DNA of 64,000 bases from Streptomyces zhihengii (GCF_016919245.1 NZ_JAFEJA010000001.1:186001-250000); one strand, 5' to 3'; shown: positions 16,379-24,720, counted from the stretch's first letter. Notes: generated from the letters alone by a model not told the origin. A program made the numbers and translations.

Positions 16379-17053
16379 ATGAACCGCCGCTCACCGCACC
16401 ACGTCGGCGACGTGATGACCTCGACCGTCGTCGCGGTAGGACCGGAGGCCCGTTTCAAGGAGATCGCCGCCGCCATGACGCAGTGGCGGGTCACCGCCGT
16501 GCCCGTCCTGGAGGAGGAGGGACGGGTCGTCGGGGTGGTCTCCGAGGCGGATCTGCTGCACAAGGAGGAGCTGCGCGACAGCGAGGCGACCCTCGTCGGG
16601 CAGCGGGAGCACCTGACCGACTACGCCAAGGCGGGCGGCGTCACGGCGCGGGACCTGATGACGGCCCCCGCGGTCACCGTGCGGTCCGACGCCTCGCTCC
16701 CCCAGGCCGCACGCCTGATGGCGGAGCACGCGGTCAAACGTCTGCCGGTGGTGGACGCGCACGGTGTCCTGAAGGGCATCGTCAGCCGCTCGGACCTGCT
16801 CAAGATCTTTCTGCGCACCGACGAGGACCTGGCGGCCGAGGTGCGGCGCGAGGTGGTAGACCGCTTCCTGCCCGTCTCCCGCCCCGGCATCGGGGTCACC
16901 GTCGACAAGGGGCGTGTCACGCTCACCGGGCCGGTCGGCGACCCCGCCCTGATCCCGGTCGTCGAAAGACTCGCGCGGGCGGTGGAAGGCGTCGTCGACG
17001 TGCGCTGCGACCTGATCGCCCCCACGGCGCGGATGCCGGAGCCCACCGCGTGA
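16379..17053 (+). CDS. CBS-CBS-BON domain protein
   Basis: A 224-residue protein with a Bateman pair (CBS1 about 8-75, VGDVMTSTVVAV...VGVVSEADLL; CBS2 about 92-150, ARDLMTAPAVTV...KGIVSRSDLLKIFL) and a C-terminal BON domain (about 155-215, GVTVDKGRVTLTGPVGDPALI). CBS pairs bind adenine nucleotides and report energy state; BON is usually a phospholipid- or protein-interaction module. A paralogue of the same architecture lies at 18282-18947. GGAGGGATC precedes the ATG. By context it belongs to a stress or hypoxia-type regulon; the partner protein is unknown. Confidence 0.92.
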   Translation: MNRRSPHHVGDVMTSTVVAVGPEARFKEIAAAMTQWRVTAVPVLEEEGRVVGVVSEADLLHKEELRDSEATLVGQREHLTDYAKAGGVTARDLMTAPAVTVRSDASLPQAARLMAEHAVKRLPVVDAHGVLKGIVSRSDLLKIFLRTDEDLAAEVRREVVDRFLPVSRPGIGVTVDKGRVTLTGPVGDPALIPVVERLARAVEGVVDVRCDLIAPTARMPEPTA

Positions 17054-17120
17054 GGCGGACACGGAACGGGAGCCGACCGGGCCCTCGCCGCACGGGCGGA
17101 GCCGCCGCGGCGTCCGGCCC

Positions 17121-17154
17121 GGGCCGAACGGCCCGGAGGTGGGCCCTTGGGCCC
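17121..17154 (+). promoter_or_regulatory. Two tandem Dos/Osd-like palindromes upstream of the universal stress protein
   Basis: GGGCCG-AA-CGGCCC at 17121-17134 and GGGCCC-TT-GGGCCC at 17141-17154, both with perfect 6-bp arms and exactly 20 bp (two helical turns) apart. Paired boxes at about this spacing are typical of DosR-class LuxR-type response regulators. They lie 85-118 bp upstream of ATG 17239. Confidence 0.7.
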
Positions 17155-17238
17155 TTCCGCCGGGCCGTCCGGAGGGGCAGCGTGGGGAGGGTCCAACGGA
17201 TGTCCTCCGAAGGACGTCCTCCGACGAAGGAGACGGTC

Positions 17239-18135
17239 ATGACGCGCATCGTCACCGTCGGCATCGACGGGTCACGGGAGAGTCTGGCGGCGGCCGGCTG
17301 GGCGGCGGGCGAGGCGGTGGCCCGCGGCGAGCTCCTGCGGATGGTCCATGTCTGGAGCAACCACGCGGTGGCCGTCACCCGCTACGAGGAGCCCGAGACC
17401 CATCGGCGCCGGGCACACGGCCTGCTGGACAGCGCCGCACGCTACGCCCTCGCCGACCGTCCCGGTCTGCGGCTGGAGACCTCGCTGCTCTCCGGCGATC
17501 CGGTGCGGGAGCTGTGCGCGGCGGGTGCGGAGGCGGATCTGCTGGTCCTGGGCTCGCGGGGGCTGGGCGGGCTCACCGGCTTCATCACCGGCTCGGTCTC
17601 CCTGGCCGTGCTGGCGCACGCCCGGCGTCCGGTGGTGCTGGTCCGGGCCGGGGAATCGGAGGAGACCGCGGCGCCGGACTCCGCGGACGGCGAGGTGGTC
17701 GTGGGGCTCGGCCTGCCCGCGGACGACGAGGTGACGGCCCAGGCGTTCGCCCACGCCGAGCGCCGCGGCGGCGGCCTGCGGGTGGTGCACTCCTGGTCGC
17801 TGCCGCCGCTGTACGGGGCGCACACCACCGGTGTGCGGCAGTCGATCCTGGACGAGCTGGCGGCCGAGGCGCACCGGGGTCTGGAGGAGGCGCTGGCGCC
17901 CTGGACCGCGAAGTACCCGGACGTGCCGGTGGAGCGGCGGTACGGGCGGGGCTCGGCGGCGGAGGCGCTCGTCGAGGCGTCGCACGGCGCCGCGCTCGTC
18001 GTCGTCGGCCTCAGGCGCCGCACCGGCACCTGGGGAGCGCATGTCGGGCCCGTGGTGCACGCCGTGATCCACCACAGCGCGGCGCCCGTCGCCATCGTGC
18101 CCCACGACGCGCACGACCAGCCGAGGGCCGAGTAG
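17239..18135 (+). CDS. Tandem universal stress protein (two Usp domains)
   Basis: A 298-residue protein made of two Usp domains (about 1-140 and 152-298). The first keeps the ATP-binding pattern: D10 in VTVGIDGS and G-2x-G-9x-G-S in LGSRGLGGLTGFITGSVS. The second has a degraded loop (GLRRRTGTWGAHVGPVVH), so it may not bind ATP. Double-Usp proteins of this length are typical actinobacterial stress or hypoxia-regulon members. AAGGAGA precedes ATG 17239. The two best palindromes of the block lie upstream. The stop codon sits in a 15-bp duplication (18119-18148), and a large hairpin follows. Confidence 0.93.
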   Translation: MTRIVTVGIDGSRESLAAAGWAAGEAVARGELLRMVHVWSNHAVAVTRYEEPETHRRRAHGLLDSAARYALADRPGLRLETSLLSGDPVRELCAAGAEADLLVLGSRGLGGLTGFITGSVSLAVLAHARRPVVLVRAGESEETAAPDSADGEVVVGLGLPADDEVTAQAFAHAERRGGGLRVVHSWSLPPLYGAHTTGVRQSILDELAAEAHRGLEEALAPWTAKYPDVPVERRYGRGSAAEALVEASHGAALVVVGLRRRTGTWGAHVGPVVHAVIHHSAAPVAIVPHDAHDQPRAE

Positions 18136-18148
18136 CCGAGGGCCGGGG

Positions 18149-18226
18149 CCGTCACGTCCGCACGGCCGCGCTGCTGCGCGGCCGTGCGGAGCCCGTGCGG
18201 AGCCCGTGCGGAGGCGGACGTGACGG
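18149..18226. terminator. Nested double hairpin between convergent genes
   Basis: An inner perfect 14-bp stem (18158-18171 with 18176-18189, 4-nt loop) is overlapped by an outer possible pairing of CCGTCACGTCCGC (18149-18161) with GCGGACGTGACGG (18214-18226). Two copies of AGCCCGTGCGG lie between. The inner and outer stems share bases 18158-18161, so they cannot be complete at the same time. Its place between two convergent stops makes a bidirectional terminator likely. Confidence 0.8.
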
Positions 18227-18281
18227 TCGGCCGGAGGCCGGGCCGACACGGCGGTCGGTCGCCGGAGGCCGTGGCCGGTCG

Positions 18282-18947
18282 TCAGCCGGAGGCCGTGGTC
18301 GCGGAAGCCGTCGCGGCGGGGCGGAGTTCCAGCCGGATGTCGACCACTCCTTCCACCGCCCTGACGGCCCGGGCGGCCAGCGGGACCAGGGCCCGGTCCC
18401 GGAGGTCCCCGCCGAGGACGGCGACGCCCTCCTCGACGCGTACGGTCAGCGTCGCGGGCAGGGCGGGCAGCACGTCGTCGCGTATCTCCCGGGCGATCTC
18501 CGCGTCGGACCGCAGGAACACCTTCAGCAGGTCGCTCCGGCTCACCACCCCTTCCAGCAGGCCCTGTTCGTCGACCACCGGCAGGCGCTTCACCCGCCGC
18601 CGGGCCATGACGCGGGCCGCCTCGGAGAGGGTGGCGTCGGCGTGGACGGTCACCGCCGGGCTGGTCATCAGGTCCTCCGCGTAGACGGCCGCCGCCTTCG
18701 CGGTCGCCGGCCGGGAGCGGTCGGCGAGGACGTCCGCGCCGAGGTGGTACTCCTCCTTGTGCAGCAGGTCGGCCTCCGAGACGACGCCGATCACGCGGCC
18801 CTCTCCGGCGAGCACCGGCAGGGCGCTGACCTTCCACTCGTCCATGAGCTCGACGATCTCCTTGTAGGACGCCCGTCCGCCGACCGCCACCGCGGTGTGG
18901 GTCATGACGTCGCTCACGGTGTGGGGTGATGTGTTCACCGAAGTCAC
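18282..18947 (-). CDS. CBS-CBS-BON domain protein (paralogue)
   Basis: A 221-residue Bateman plus BON protein with the same domain order as the one at 16379-17053: CBS1 (VSDVMTHTAVAVGG...IGVVSEADLLHKEE), CBS2 (AEDLMTSPAVTV...EGVVSRSDLLKVFL) and BON (LTVRVEEGVAVLGGDLRDRAL). The two are clearly paralogues. GTG 18947 follows GGGAGAAG; a second GTG four codons later is possible. A GGGCCGGTCGGCCC box lies 76-89 bp upstream, so it is likely co-regulated with the stress block. The role is unknown beyond probable nucleotide sensing. Confidence 0.9.
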   Translation of the reverse strand: MTSVNTSPHTVSDVMTHTAVAVGGRASYKEIVELMDEWKVSALPVLAGEGRVIGVVSEADLLHKEEYHLGADVLADRSRPATAKAAAVYAEDLMTSPAVTVHADATLSEAARVMARRRVKRLPVVDEQGLLEGVVSRSDLLKVFLRSDAEIAREIRDDVLPALPATLTVRVEEGVAVLGGDLRDRALVPLAARAVRAVEGVVDIRLELRPAATASATTASG

Positions 18948-19022
18948 CTTCTCCCGGCACCCTCACCGCCAGCCTGCGCCGGGGCGCCGCGGCCGGGGAA
19001 GGGCCCCTCGGGCTCCGGCCCG

Positions 19023-19036
19023 GGGCCGGTCGGCCC
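19023..19036 (-). promoter_or_regulatory. Dos/Osd-like palindrome upstream of the second CBS-BON gene
   Basis: GGGCCG-GT-CGGCCC with perfect 6-bp arms, 76-89 bp upstream of GTG 18947. A weaker GGGCCCCTCGGGCT lies near 19001, about 20 bp nearer the gene. Confidence 0.65.
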
Positions 19037-19053
19037 TCGGGGGCCGGGGGCGC

Positions 19054-20874
19054 TCACGTCAGACGGAACACCGGGCCGCGCGGGGTGAACGGCAGCGACG
19101 CGCCCGCCGGCACCAGGTAGGCGTGCTCCCGGCGCACCCGCAGCACGTCGCACCAGCCGTCGGTGATGACCAGGACCGGGGCGGCGGGCGGGAAGTCGCC
19201 GGCGCGCTGGAGGAGGTCGACGCCGGGCTGGAGGACGGTGCCGCCGCGGCCGCGGACCCTGACCCTGCCCGCGATCTCGGCCGGGGGCAGGTATCCGGCG
19301 TCGTGGGGCGCGGCGTCGCAGAACACCACGCGGGCCGCGGGCACGTCGCGGGCCTCGGCGTAGGAGGCGATGGCGCCGAGGGCCTTGCCGAGGAGCCGGG
19401 TGTTCATCGAGCCCGAGGTGTCCAGGACGACGCCGAAGGTGCAGCGCGGGGTCTCCTCCTGCGGGAAGTACCGTCCGGCCCGCGGGATGCCGGGGGTGGA
19501 CGCCTGGCGGCGGGACGGGCGGGAGTAGGAGCGGACGGGTTCGGGCCGGGGCACGTACTCGTCGAACCAGCGGGCGAGGCGCGCGTCCCAGGGCACCGGC
19601 GGATGCGCCAGGGCGCGGATCTCCTGCACCAGTCCGGCGGGCAGCAGTCCCCGCTCGCCGGCGCCGTGGAGTTCGAGGCCCTGGGTCAGGCCGCGGCGGT
19701 AGAAGTCGTCGAGGTCGGCGTAGGGGCGGGTGTCCCCGTGCGGGAGCGGCTCGCCGAGGATGTCGCCGGCGCCCTTGCCGCGCAGGGTGGCGAGCCGGCG
19801 GCGCCGGCGGCGGCCGGTGACGATGCGGTCGTAGACCTCCTCCACCGACAGGCCCTTCGTCTCCGGGTCGTGGAGCAGCCCTTCGGGCATGTCGCCGACG
19901 CGCATCTCGACGAGCCAGCCGTTGACGACGAAGTCGGCGGCGACGTTGAACAGCAACGGGTCGCGCGGGCCGCGCCGTTCGCCGTGGCGCAGGGCGGCGT
20001 GCAGCATCTCGTGGGCGAGTACGAAGCGCCATTCCTCGTCGGTGAGGCTGCGCAGGGGGTTGACGTAGATCTCGGCCGCGGCGGAGCTGACGGCGGCGAT
20101 CGCGATGTCCTGGGCCCGGGCGAGTTCGGCGTCGGCGACGACGGTGAACCCGGCGGCGAGGCCGCCCAGGAGCGGGTAGGAGGAGACGAACCAGTCGCGT
20201 GCCCGCTCCCAGGGGCGCTGGGGCAGGCGTTCGCCGGTGGTGCGGTCGCGGCGGCCGCCGGCGACGTCCATGGAGGCGGAGACGCTGCGGGTGAGGGCGT
20301 GGGCGAACGCGGTCTCCCAGTCGGGCGGCGCGGCGCCCTGCCACATCGGCCAGGGGACGAGGATCTGGTCCGGTTCGTCGCCTGCGGTGCCGCAGTCCCG
20401 GCAGGCGGGCGGGATGCCGTCGCGCCGCCAGCGGGCGGCGAGTTCGTCCTCGTCGCCGCCCGGATACGTCTCGGGCAGGTGGTCGGGGGCGCGGCCGACG
20501 GGGAACGTCCCGAGGAAGCGGTTGACGACCGTGCAGCGGGCGGCGCGGGTGAAGGCGTCGGGCTGCTCCCGCACCCTGTCGCGGGAGGCGGGGACGTGCC
20601 CGAAGCCCAGGTGCAGCAGGCAGTGGGCGAGGGTCCAGGCCCAGACGTCGGGCTCGGCGCGCCGGGTGGGGTGGACGTGCACGGTGCCGTCGGAGTCCAC
20701 GGCGGCCAGGCCGGTGGCGGGGATGCGGCCGCAGTCCTTCCGCCGGCAGATGTCCGCCTCGACGGCGGCCAGCGCGGGGTTGCGCTTGACCAGGGCGAGG
20801 CCGGCGGCGAACGCCTCGGCGGCCGGGTCGGGCGGGTCGCCCTTGCCGCCGCCCCGGCGGCGCGCGCCGCTCAC
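19054..20874 (-). CDS. HExxH metallopeptidase-like / VWA-like protein (DUF2201 type) paired with a MoxR ATPase
   Basis: A 606-residue two-part protein. The N-terminal 380 residues contain a zincin-like site HEMLH (H288, E289, H292) in EEWRFVLAHEMLHAALRHGE, and CxxC-like Cys around 175-180 (ACRDCG). The C-terminal part is VWA-like with the MIDAS motif DTSGS (from D485), VVFCDAAPHDAG and VLVITDGWCD. This matches the family annotated as putative metallopeptidase (DUF2201) plus VWA-like domain. Its ATG overlaps the stop of the MoxR gene, so the two are translated together; MoxR/VWA pairs act as metal- or cofactor-insertion and maturation chaperones in other systems. Whether the HExxH site cuts anything is unknown. 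Confidence 0.88.
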   Translation of the reverse strand: MSGARRRGGGKGDPPDPAAEAFAAGLALVKRNPALAAVEADICRRKDCGRIPATGLAAVDSDGTVHVHPTRRAEPDVWAWTLAHCLLHLGFGHVPASRDRVREQPDAFTRAARCTVVNRFLGTFPVGRAPDHLPETYPGGDEDELAARWRRDGIPPACRDCGTAGDEPDQILVPWPMWQGAAPPDWETAFAHALTRSVSASMDVAGGRRDRTTGERLPQRPWERARDWFVSSYPLLGGLAAGFTVVADAELARAQDIAIAAVSSAAAEIYVNPLRSLTDEEWRFVLAHEMLHAALRHGERRGPRDPLLFNVAADFVVNGWLVEMRVGDMPEGLLHDPETKGLSVEEVYDRIVTGRRRRRRLATLRGKGAGDILGEPLPHGDTRPYADLDDFYRRGLTQGLELHGAGERGLLPAGLVQEIRALAHPPVPWDARLARWFDEYVPRPEPVRSYSRPSRRQASTPGIPRAGRYFPQEETPRCTFGVVLDTSGSMNTRLLGKALGAIASYAEARDVPAARVVFCDAAPHDAGYLPPAEIAGRVRVRGRGGTVLQPGVDLLQRAGDFPPAAPVLVITDGWCDVLRVRREHAYLVPAGASLPFTPRGPVFRLT

Positions 20875-21932
20875 CGGCGGGCCTCCACCAGCCGCGGCAT
20901 GTCACGGGCGGCCTCGACGAGGAACCAGGCGGGCAGCACGGGCAGTCCGTCGCGGTCGTCGGCGATGACGGTCTGGGCGACCTCGACGGAGATCTCGGCG
21001 AGCTGCACGAGCAGCGCCTTGGCACGGTAGGCGGTCTGCCGCAGGGCGGGCGAGACGTGCTCCTTCTGCCGGGGCAGTTCCTTGACCAGCCGGCCGCGGA
21101 AGGCGTCCGCGAGGTAGTAGAGCAGGTCGCGGTCCTCCAGGCGGTTGGGCCAGGAGGCGTCGCCCTTGAGGATCGCCTCGATGCCGAAGCTGTGGCGGAC
21201 GATCTTGGCGTAGCCGCAGAAGGAGACGGCGTGCGCCGGGGTGAGGGTGCCGTGCACGACCACCCGCAGGGTGTCCTCGTCGACGGCGGGGCCGAAGGAG
21301 TGGAGGGCGTCGGAGAGCATGTGCCAGGAGCGGGGGGTGGAGAACGGCTCCTCGGTCTTGGGCGGCTGGGACCACAGGTGGTCGGGCCGGTCGGTGAGGT
21401 AGTCGGTCACCCACGGGTGGATGCCGTTCTCCCCCGCCCACACCAGCCAGTCCGCACAGGACGCCCGCAGATGGACGTGGGTGAGGCGGTTGACGAGCGC
21501 GGAGGCGATGGGACGGGCGAGGGCGTTGTCGGTGGCGCGGTTCCCGGCCCCGATGACGATGGAGCCGGCAGGCAGTTCGTAGGAGCCGATGCGGCGGTCC
21601 AGGATGAGGGAGTAGAACGCCTTCTGGACGTCGGGCGAGGCGGCGTTGAGCTCGTCGAGGAACAGGCAGTAGGGCTCGTCGCGGGCGATGGCCTCGGGCG
21701 GGCAGAACACGGACCGCCCGTCGCGGATCTGCGGCACCCCGATCAGGTCCTCGGGGGCGAGCTGCGTCCCGAGCAGGCTGACGCACTCCAGTCCCAGCGA
21801 GTCCGCGAAGTTCCTCACCAGCGACGACTTGCCGATTCCCGGCGCTCCCCAGAGGAACACGGGCCGCACGGTGGCGAGCCCCAGCAGCAGATCGGGGACC
21901 TGGGCGGGAGAGACGGTGACGGCGGCCTGCAC
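20871..21932 (-). CDS. MoxR-type AAA+ ATPase
   Basis: A 353-residue AAA+ ATPase, first gene of a two-gene operon. Walker A is GAPGIGKSS (29-37), Walker B FLDELNAA (D93, E94), sensor 1 lies in VIGAGNRATDNA, and the arginine-finger region is ALVNRLTHVHL. A C-terminal helical lid of about 150 residues follows. GTG 21932 was chosen because AAAGGA sits ten bases upstream; the longer GTG at 21989 has no visible ribosome site and adds a Pro/Ser-rich lead. It should use ATP to remodel a client together with the VWA/HExxH partner. Confidence 0.9.
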   Translation of the reverse strand: MQAAVTVSPAQVPDLLLGLATVRPVFLWGAPGIGKSSLVRNFADSLGLECVSLLGTQLAPEDLIGVPQIRDGRSVFCPPEAIARDEPYCLFLDELNAASPDVQKAFYSLILDRRIGSYELPAGSIVIGAGNRATDNALARPIASALVNRLTHVHLRASCADWLVWAGENGIHPWVTDYLTDRPDHLWSQPPKTEEPFSTPRSWHMLSDALHSFGPAVDEDTLRVVVHGTLTPAHAVSFCGYAKIVRHSFGIEAILKGDASWPNRLEDRDLLYYLADAFRGRLVKELPRQKEHVSPALRQTAYRAKALLVQLAEISVEVAQTVIADDRDGLPVLPAWFLVEAARDMPRLVEARR

Positions 21933-22212
21933 GCGATGGATGTCCTTTGCGGGGAGGGGAGATGACGGCACGACGGGAGTGGACGGCACAGCCGGTGCGG
22001 ACGCCGTGCCGGGAGGGGACGGCCCGCTCCGCGACGCCCTGGAGGGCGGGAGCCGGGCCCGCTCAGTGTGGGGGAACCGCCGCCGGTCACGCAGCCGGTT
22101 TTCCCGGCGGGGACGGGCGCGCGGAAGACCAACTGGTCATCAACCGGAATAGTCATTATCTTGAGTAGGGTGCGCACGGCACGGCGCCGGAGCGCGGGGG
22201 CTGGAGGGACCG

Positions 22213-23019
22213 ATGACCATGGGCGAGGCGGCCGTGCCGTATCTGCGCTACGTCGCGCTGGGCGACAGCCAGACCGAGGGGCTCGGCGACGGGGACGACA
22301 CCGTCGGCCTGCGGGGCTGGGCGGACCGGCTCGCCGAGCGCCTCGCGGAGCAGAACCCCGGCGTGCGGTACGCGAACCTGGCGGTGCGCGGCCGCGTGGC
22401 CGGGCAGGTCCGCGCCGAGCAGTTGGAGCCCGCCCTCGCCCTGCGGCCCGATCTGGCCACGGTGGTGGCGGGCGTGAACGACATGCTGCGGCCTGCGTTC
22501 GACGCGGACGAGGTCGCGGGCCATCTGGAGGCGATGTTCGCCGCCCTGACGGGTGCGGGCGCGCGGGTCGCCACGCTCACCTTCCCGGACCTGGCGGCGG
22601 TCATCCCGCTGGCCCGTCCGGTCCGTTCGCGGGTGCTGGCGCTGAACGACGGCATCCGCGAGGCGGCCCGGCGCCACGGTGTGGTGGTCGCCGAGACCTA
22701 CGGCCATCCCGTGGTGACGGACCCGCGGCTGTGGAGCGCGGACCGGCTGCACGCCGCCCCTCTCGGCCACGAGCGGATCGCGGCGGCGGTGTTCCAGGCC
22801 CTCGGCATGCCCGGCGGCGACGACTCCTGGACCCTCCCGCTGCCGCCGCCGCCCGCCGGTCCCCCGGTCCGCCTGCTCACGACGGCGGCCGGTGAACTGC
22901 GCTGGGCGGGCACGTTCCTGGGCCCCTGGCTGCGCAGACGCCTGCGCGGCGGCTCCTCCGGCGACGGGCGTGCCGCCAAGCGTCCGGACCTCCTGCCGGT
23001 GCTGAGCGGGCAGGGCTGA
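22213..23019 (+). CDS. SGNH/GDSL-family hydrolase
   Basis: A 268-residue SGNH hydrolase. Block I is ALGDSQTEG with nucleophile S19, block II has the Gly in AVRGR, block III is AGVNDML and block V is DRLHAAPLGHERIA with the Asp-x-x-His pair. There is no signal peptide, so it is cytosolic, with a Pro-rich C-terminal tail. Members are esterases or lipases of small acyl or acetyl esters; the substrate is unknown. GGAGGGA precedes ATG 22213. An AT-rich patch with TAGGGT at 22166-22171 is a possible -10. The remaining upstream gap (21933-22212) holds nothing else that I recognise. Confidence 0.9.
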   Translation: MTMGEAAVPYLRYVALGDSQTEGLGDGDDTVGLRGWADRLAERLAEQNPGVRYANLAVRGRVAGQVRAEQLEPALALRPDLATVVAGVNDMLRPAFDADEVAGHLEAMFAALTGAGARVATLTFPDLAAVIPLARPVRSRVLALNDGIREAARRHGVVVAETYGHPVVTDPRLWSADRLHAAPLGHERIAAAVFQALGMPGGDDSWTLPLPPPPAGPPVRLLTTAAGELRWAGTFLGPWLRRRLRGGSSGDGRAAKRPDLLPVLSGQG

Positions 23020-23053
23020 GCGCGGCGGTTCGAGGCCCGCGCGAACCCGCTGG

Positions 23054-23176
23054 TTATTAGTCGATTATTAGCCGTCGACCCCCTCTTGACCCCTCCCGTC
23101 GCCCGGCGGCACAGTGCTCACTAATCCGCATTAGATCCGTGCAGACGTTCCACTGCCCGCTGCTAATGCGCATTAG
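23054..23176 (+). promoter_or_regulatory. Promoter and LacI-type operators of the regulator gene
   Basis: TTGACC (23086-23091) with an 18-bp spacer to CACAGT (23110-23115) is a plausible promoter. CTAAT-CCGC-ATTAG (23121-23134) and the perfect 14-bp palindrome CTAATGCGCATTAG (23163-23176) are 42 bp apart centre to centre, four helical turns. Upstream, TTATTAG is repeated at 23054 and 23065. The sites flank the expected transcription start and the start codon (23191), as for an autoregulated LacI repressor. Confidence 0.85.
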
Positions 23177-23190
23177 CCGAAGGGTGCACG

Positions 23191-24288
23191 ATGGCGGAAA
23201 ATCGATCTTCGAAGCCGGGGCGGCGCGGGCGGCCGCGGCAGGCGGAGGTGGCGCGTCTCGCCGGCGTCTCGCAGACGACGGTCTCGCTGGTGCTCGGCGG
23301 GAACAAGCAGGGCATCGCCCTCCACGAGGACACCCGTGCGCGGGTGTTCGCCGCCGCGAGGGAGCTCGGCTACGTGCCCGACCCCGCCGCACGGCGCCTC
23401 GCCGCCGCCCGGAACAACCTCCTCGGGGTCTTCAGCTTCACCGCCACCTTCCCGACGGCCGTGGAGCACTCGTACTACCCGTTCCTCGTCGGCGTGGAGC
23501 AGGAGGCGGCCGCCCAGGGCTACGACCTGGTGCTGTTCACCGGCTCCAGTTCCGGCGGGGCGCAGGCCGGCGAGCCGGGAGCGCTGGACCGGGTCCGGCT
23601 CGCGGACGGGTGCCTGTTCCTCGGGCGCCATGTGCCGGAGGACCAGCTCCGCAGGCTCGTCGCCGACGGGTACCCGGCCGTGCACATCGGCCGCCGCGAG
23701 GAACTCGACGGCCTGGCCTGGGTCGGCGCGGACTACGTCGCCGCCAGCGCGGAGGTCGTCCGGCATCTCACGGATCTCGGACACCGGCGGATCCTGCTCG
23801 TGCGCGAGGACGACGACGCCCCGGCCTCCACCGACCGTGAACGCGGCTTCCGCACGGCCCTCGCCGGGGCCGCGGGCCCGCTCTCCGCGGCCGGTCCGGC
23901 CCGTGTGGTGCGCACCGCGGACCCGGCGGCGGACATCACCGCGGCGTGGGTGCGCGCCCGGGTCGGCGAAGGCGTCACGGCGTTCGTCGCCGAGGAGACC
24001 GACACCGGCGGTGCGTGGCGGGCTCTGCACGCGGCCGTCGCGGCGGCGGGGCTCGACGCGCCCCGGGACGTGTCGCTGGCGCTCCTCGGCTCGCCGCCCG
24101 CGGACCTGGCCGGCGCGCGGCAGCCGACCGGGTTCGACATCCCCCGTGCCGCGTTGGGCGCGGCGGCGGTCCGGCTGCTCACCGCGCTCCTGGCCGGCGA
24201 GGAGCGCGCCGAGCCGCTGGTCGCCTGCGGCTTCCGCCCCGGGAGCACGACGGGGCCGCCACCGGGCGGGCCCGGCACCACCGTCTGA
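23191..24288 (+). CDS. LacI-family transcriptional regulator
   Basis: A 365-residue repressor. The N-terminal helix-turn-helix (AEVARLAGVSQTTVSLVLGG, about 18-37) and hinge helix (DPAARRLAAARNN) are followed by the periplasmic-binding-protein-like ligand domain (LGVFSF...GYDLVLF...HIGRREELDGLAWV...DLGHRRILLV). Two operators of the expected palindromic form lie just upstream. The ligand is unknown; LacI proteins usually bind sugars or sugar derivatives. The catabolic genes start 432 bp downstream on the same strand without an obvious operator of their own, so read-through from the lacI-type promoter is possible. Confidence 0.94.
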   Translation: MAENRSSKPGRRGRPRQAEVARLAGVSQTTVSLVLGGNKQGIALHEDTRARVFAAARELGYVPDPAARRLAAARNNLLGVFSFTATFPTAVEHSYYPFLVGVEQEAAAQGYDLVLFTGSSSGGAQAGEPGALDRVRLADGCLFLGRHVPEDQLRRLVADGYPAVHIGRREELDGLAWVGADYVAASAEVVRHLTDLGHRRILLVREDDDAPASTDRERGFRTALAGAAGPLSAAGPARVVRTADPAADITAAWVRARVGEGVTAFVAEETDTGGAWRALHAAVAAAGLDAPRDVSLALLGSPPADLAGARQPTGFDIPRAALGAAAVRLLTALLAGEERAEPLVACGFRPGSTTGPPPGGPGTTV

Positions 24289-24395
24289 GCGACGCCCGGG
24301 GTGACCGCCCCGGCCCGGGTCGGCACGGGCCGCGCCGCCACCGGCGGCCCGCCCAACGGTCCGAACGGGCACACCGGCGGAGACCCCGCCCGAGC

Positions 24396-24554
24396 ACCCC
24401 GCAGACCAACGCACCGCAGAACGACCCACCCCGCACCCGGCACCGCCCGGCCGCAGGACCGGCCCGCCCCGAGCACCCCGCGACCCCGCACCGCAGAGCA
24501 ACCCGCCCCCGCACCCCGCGGACCAACGCACCGCAGAACGACCCACCCCGCACC
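24396..24554. repeat. 42-bp near-identical direct repeat in a C-rich spacer
   Basis: The block at 24396-24437 (starting ACCCCGCAGACCAACGCACC) recurs at 24513-24554 with one base change. Shorter copies of CGCAGAGCAACCCG / CACAGAGCAACCCG lie between and after. The 432-bp spacer (24289-24720) is strongly C-rich and G-poor on the plus strand and has an open but Pro/Thr-rich frame fused to the next gene; I judge it non-coding. Confidence 0.85.
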
Positions 24555-24720
24555 ACAGAGCAACCCGGCCCCGCCCGGCGTCGAAGACGTCGGCCGGGCG
24601 CCCCGGCCCGGTCCCGGGGCGGCGCCCCGGGCCGAGACCCCGCCCCCACGGGCGGCAGCACCCCCGTCCCCCGACGACGACGCGGCATCCCGCACCACCA
24701 GCACAAGGAGTCAGTACCGC

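Noticed and set aside
13182..16394. 1070-codon open frame on the minus strand covering the alcohol dehydrogenase and the kinase gene
   Set aside because: Only the last 355 codons (alcohol dehydrogenase) are real. The rest is antisense to the kinase, with Arg/His/Gly-rich shadow composition.
24301..24720. 140-codon N-terminal extension of the flavoprotein
   Set aside because: Pro/Thr/Arg-rich repeats with no ribosome site. AAGGAG and ATG 24721 right at the FAD domain give the better start.
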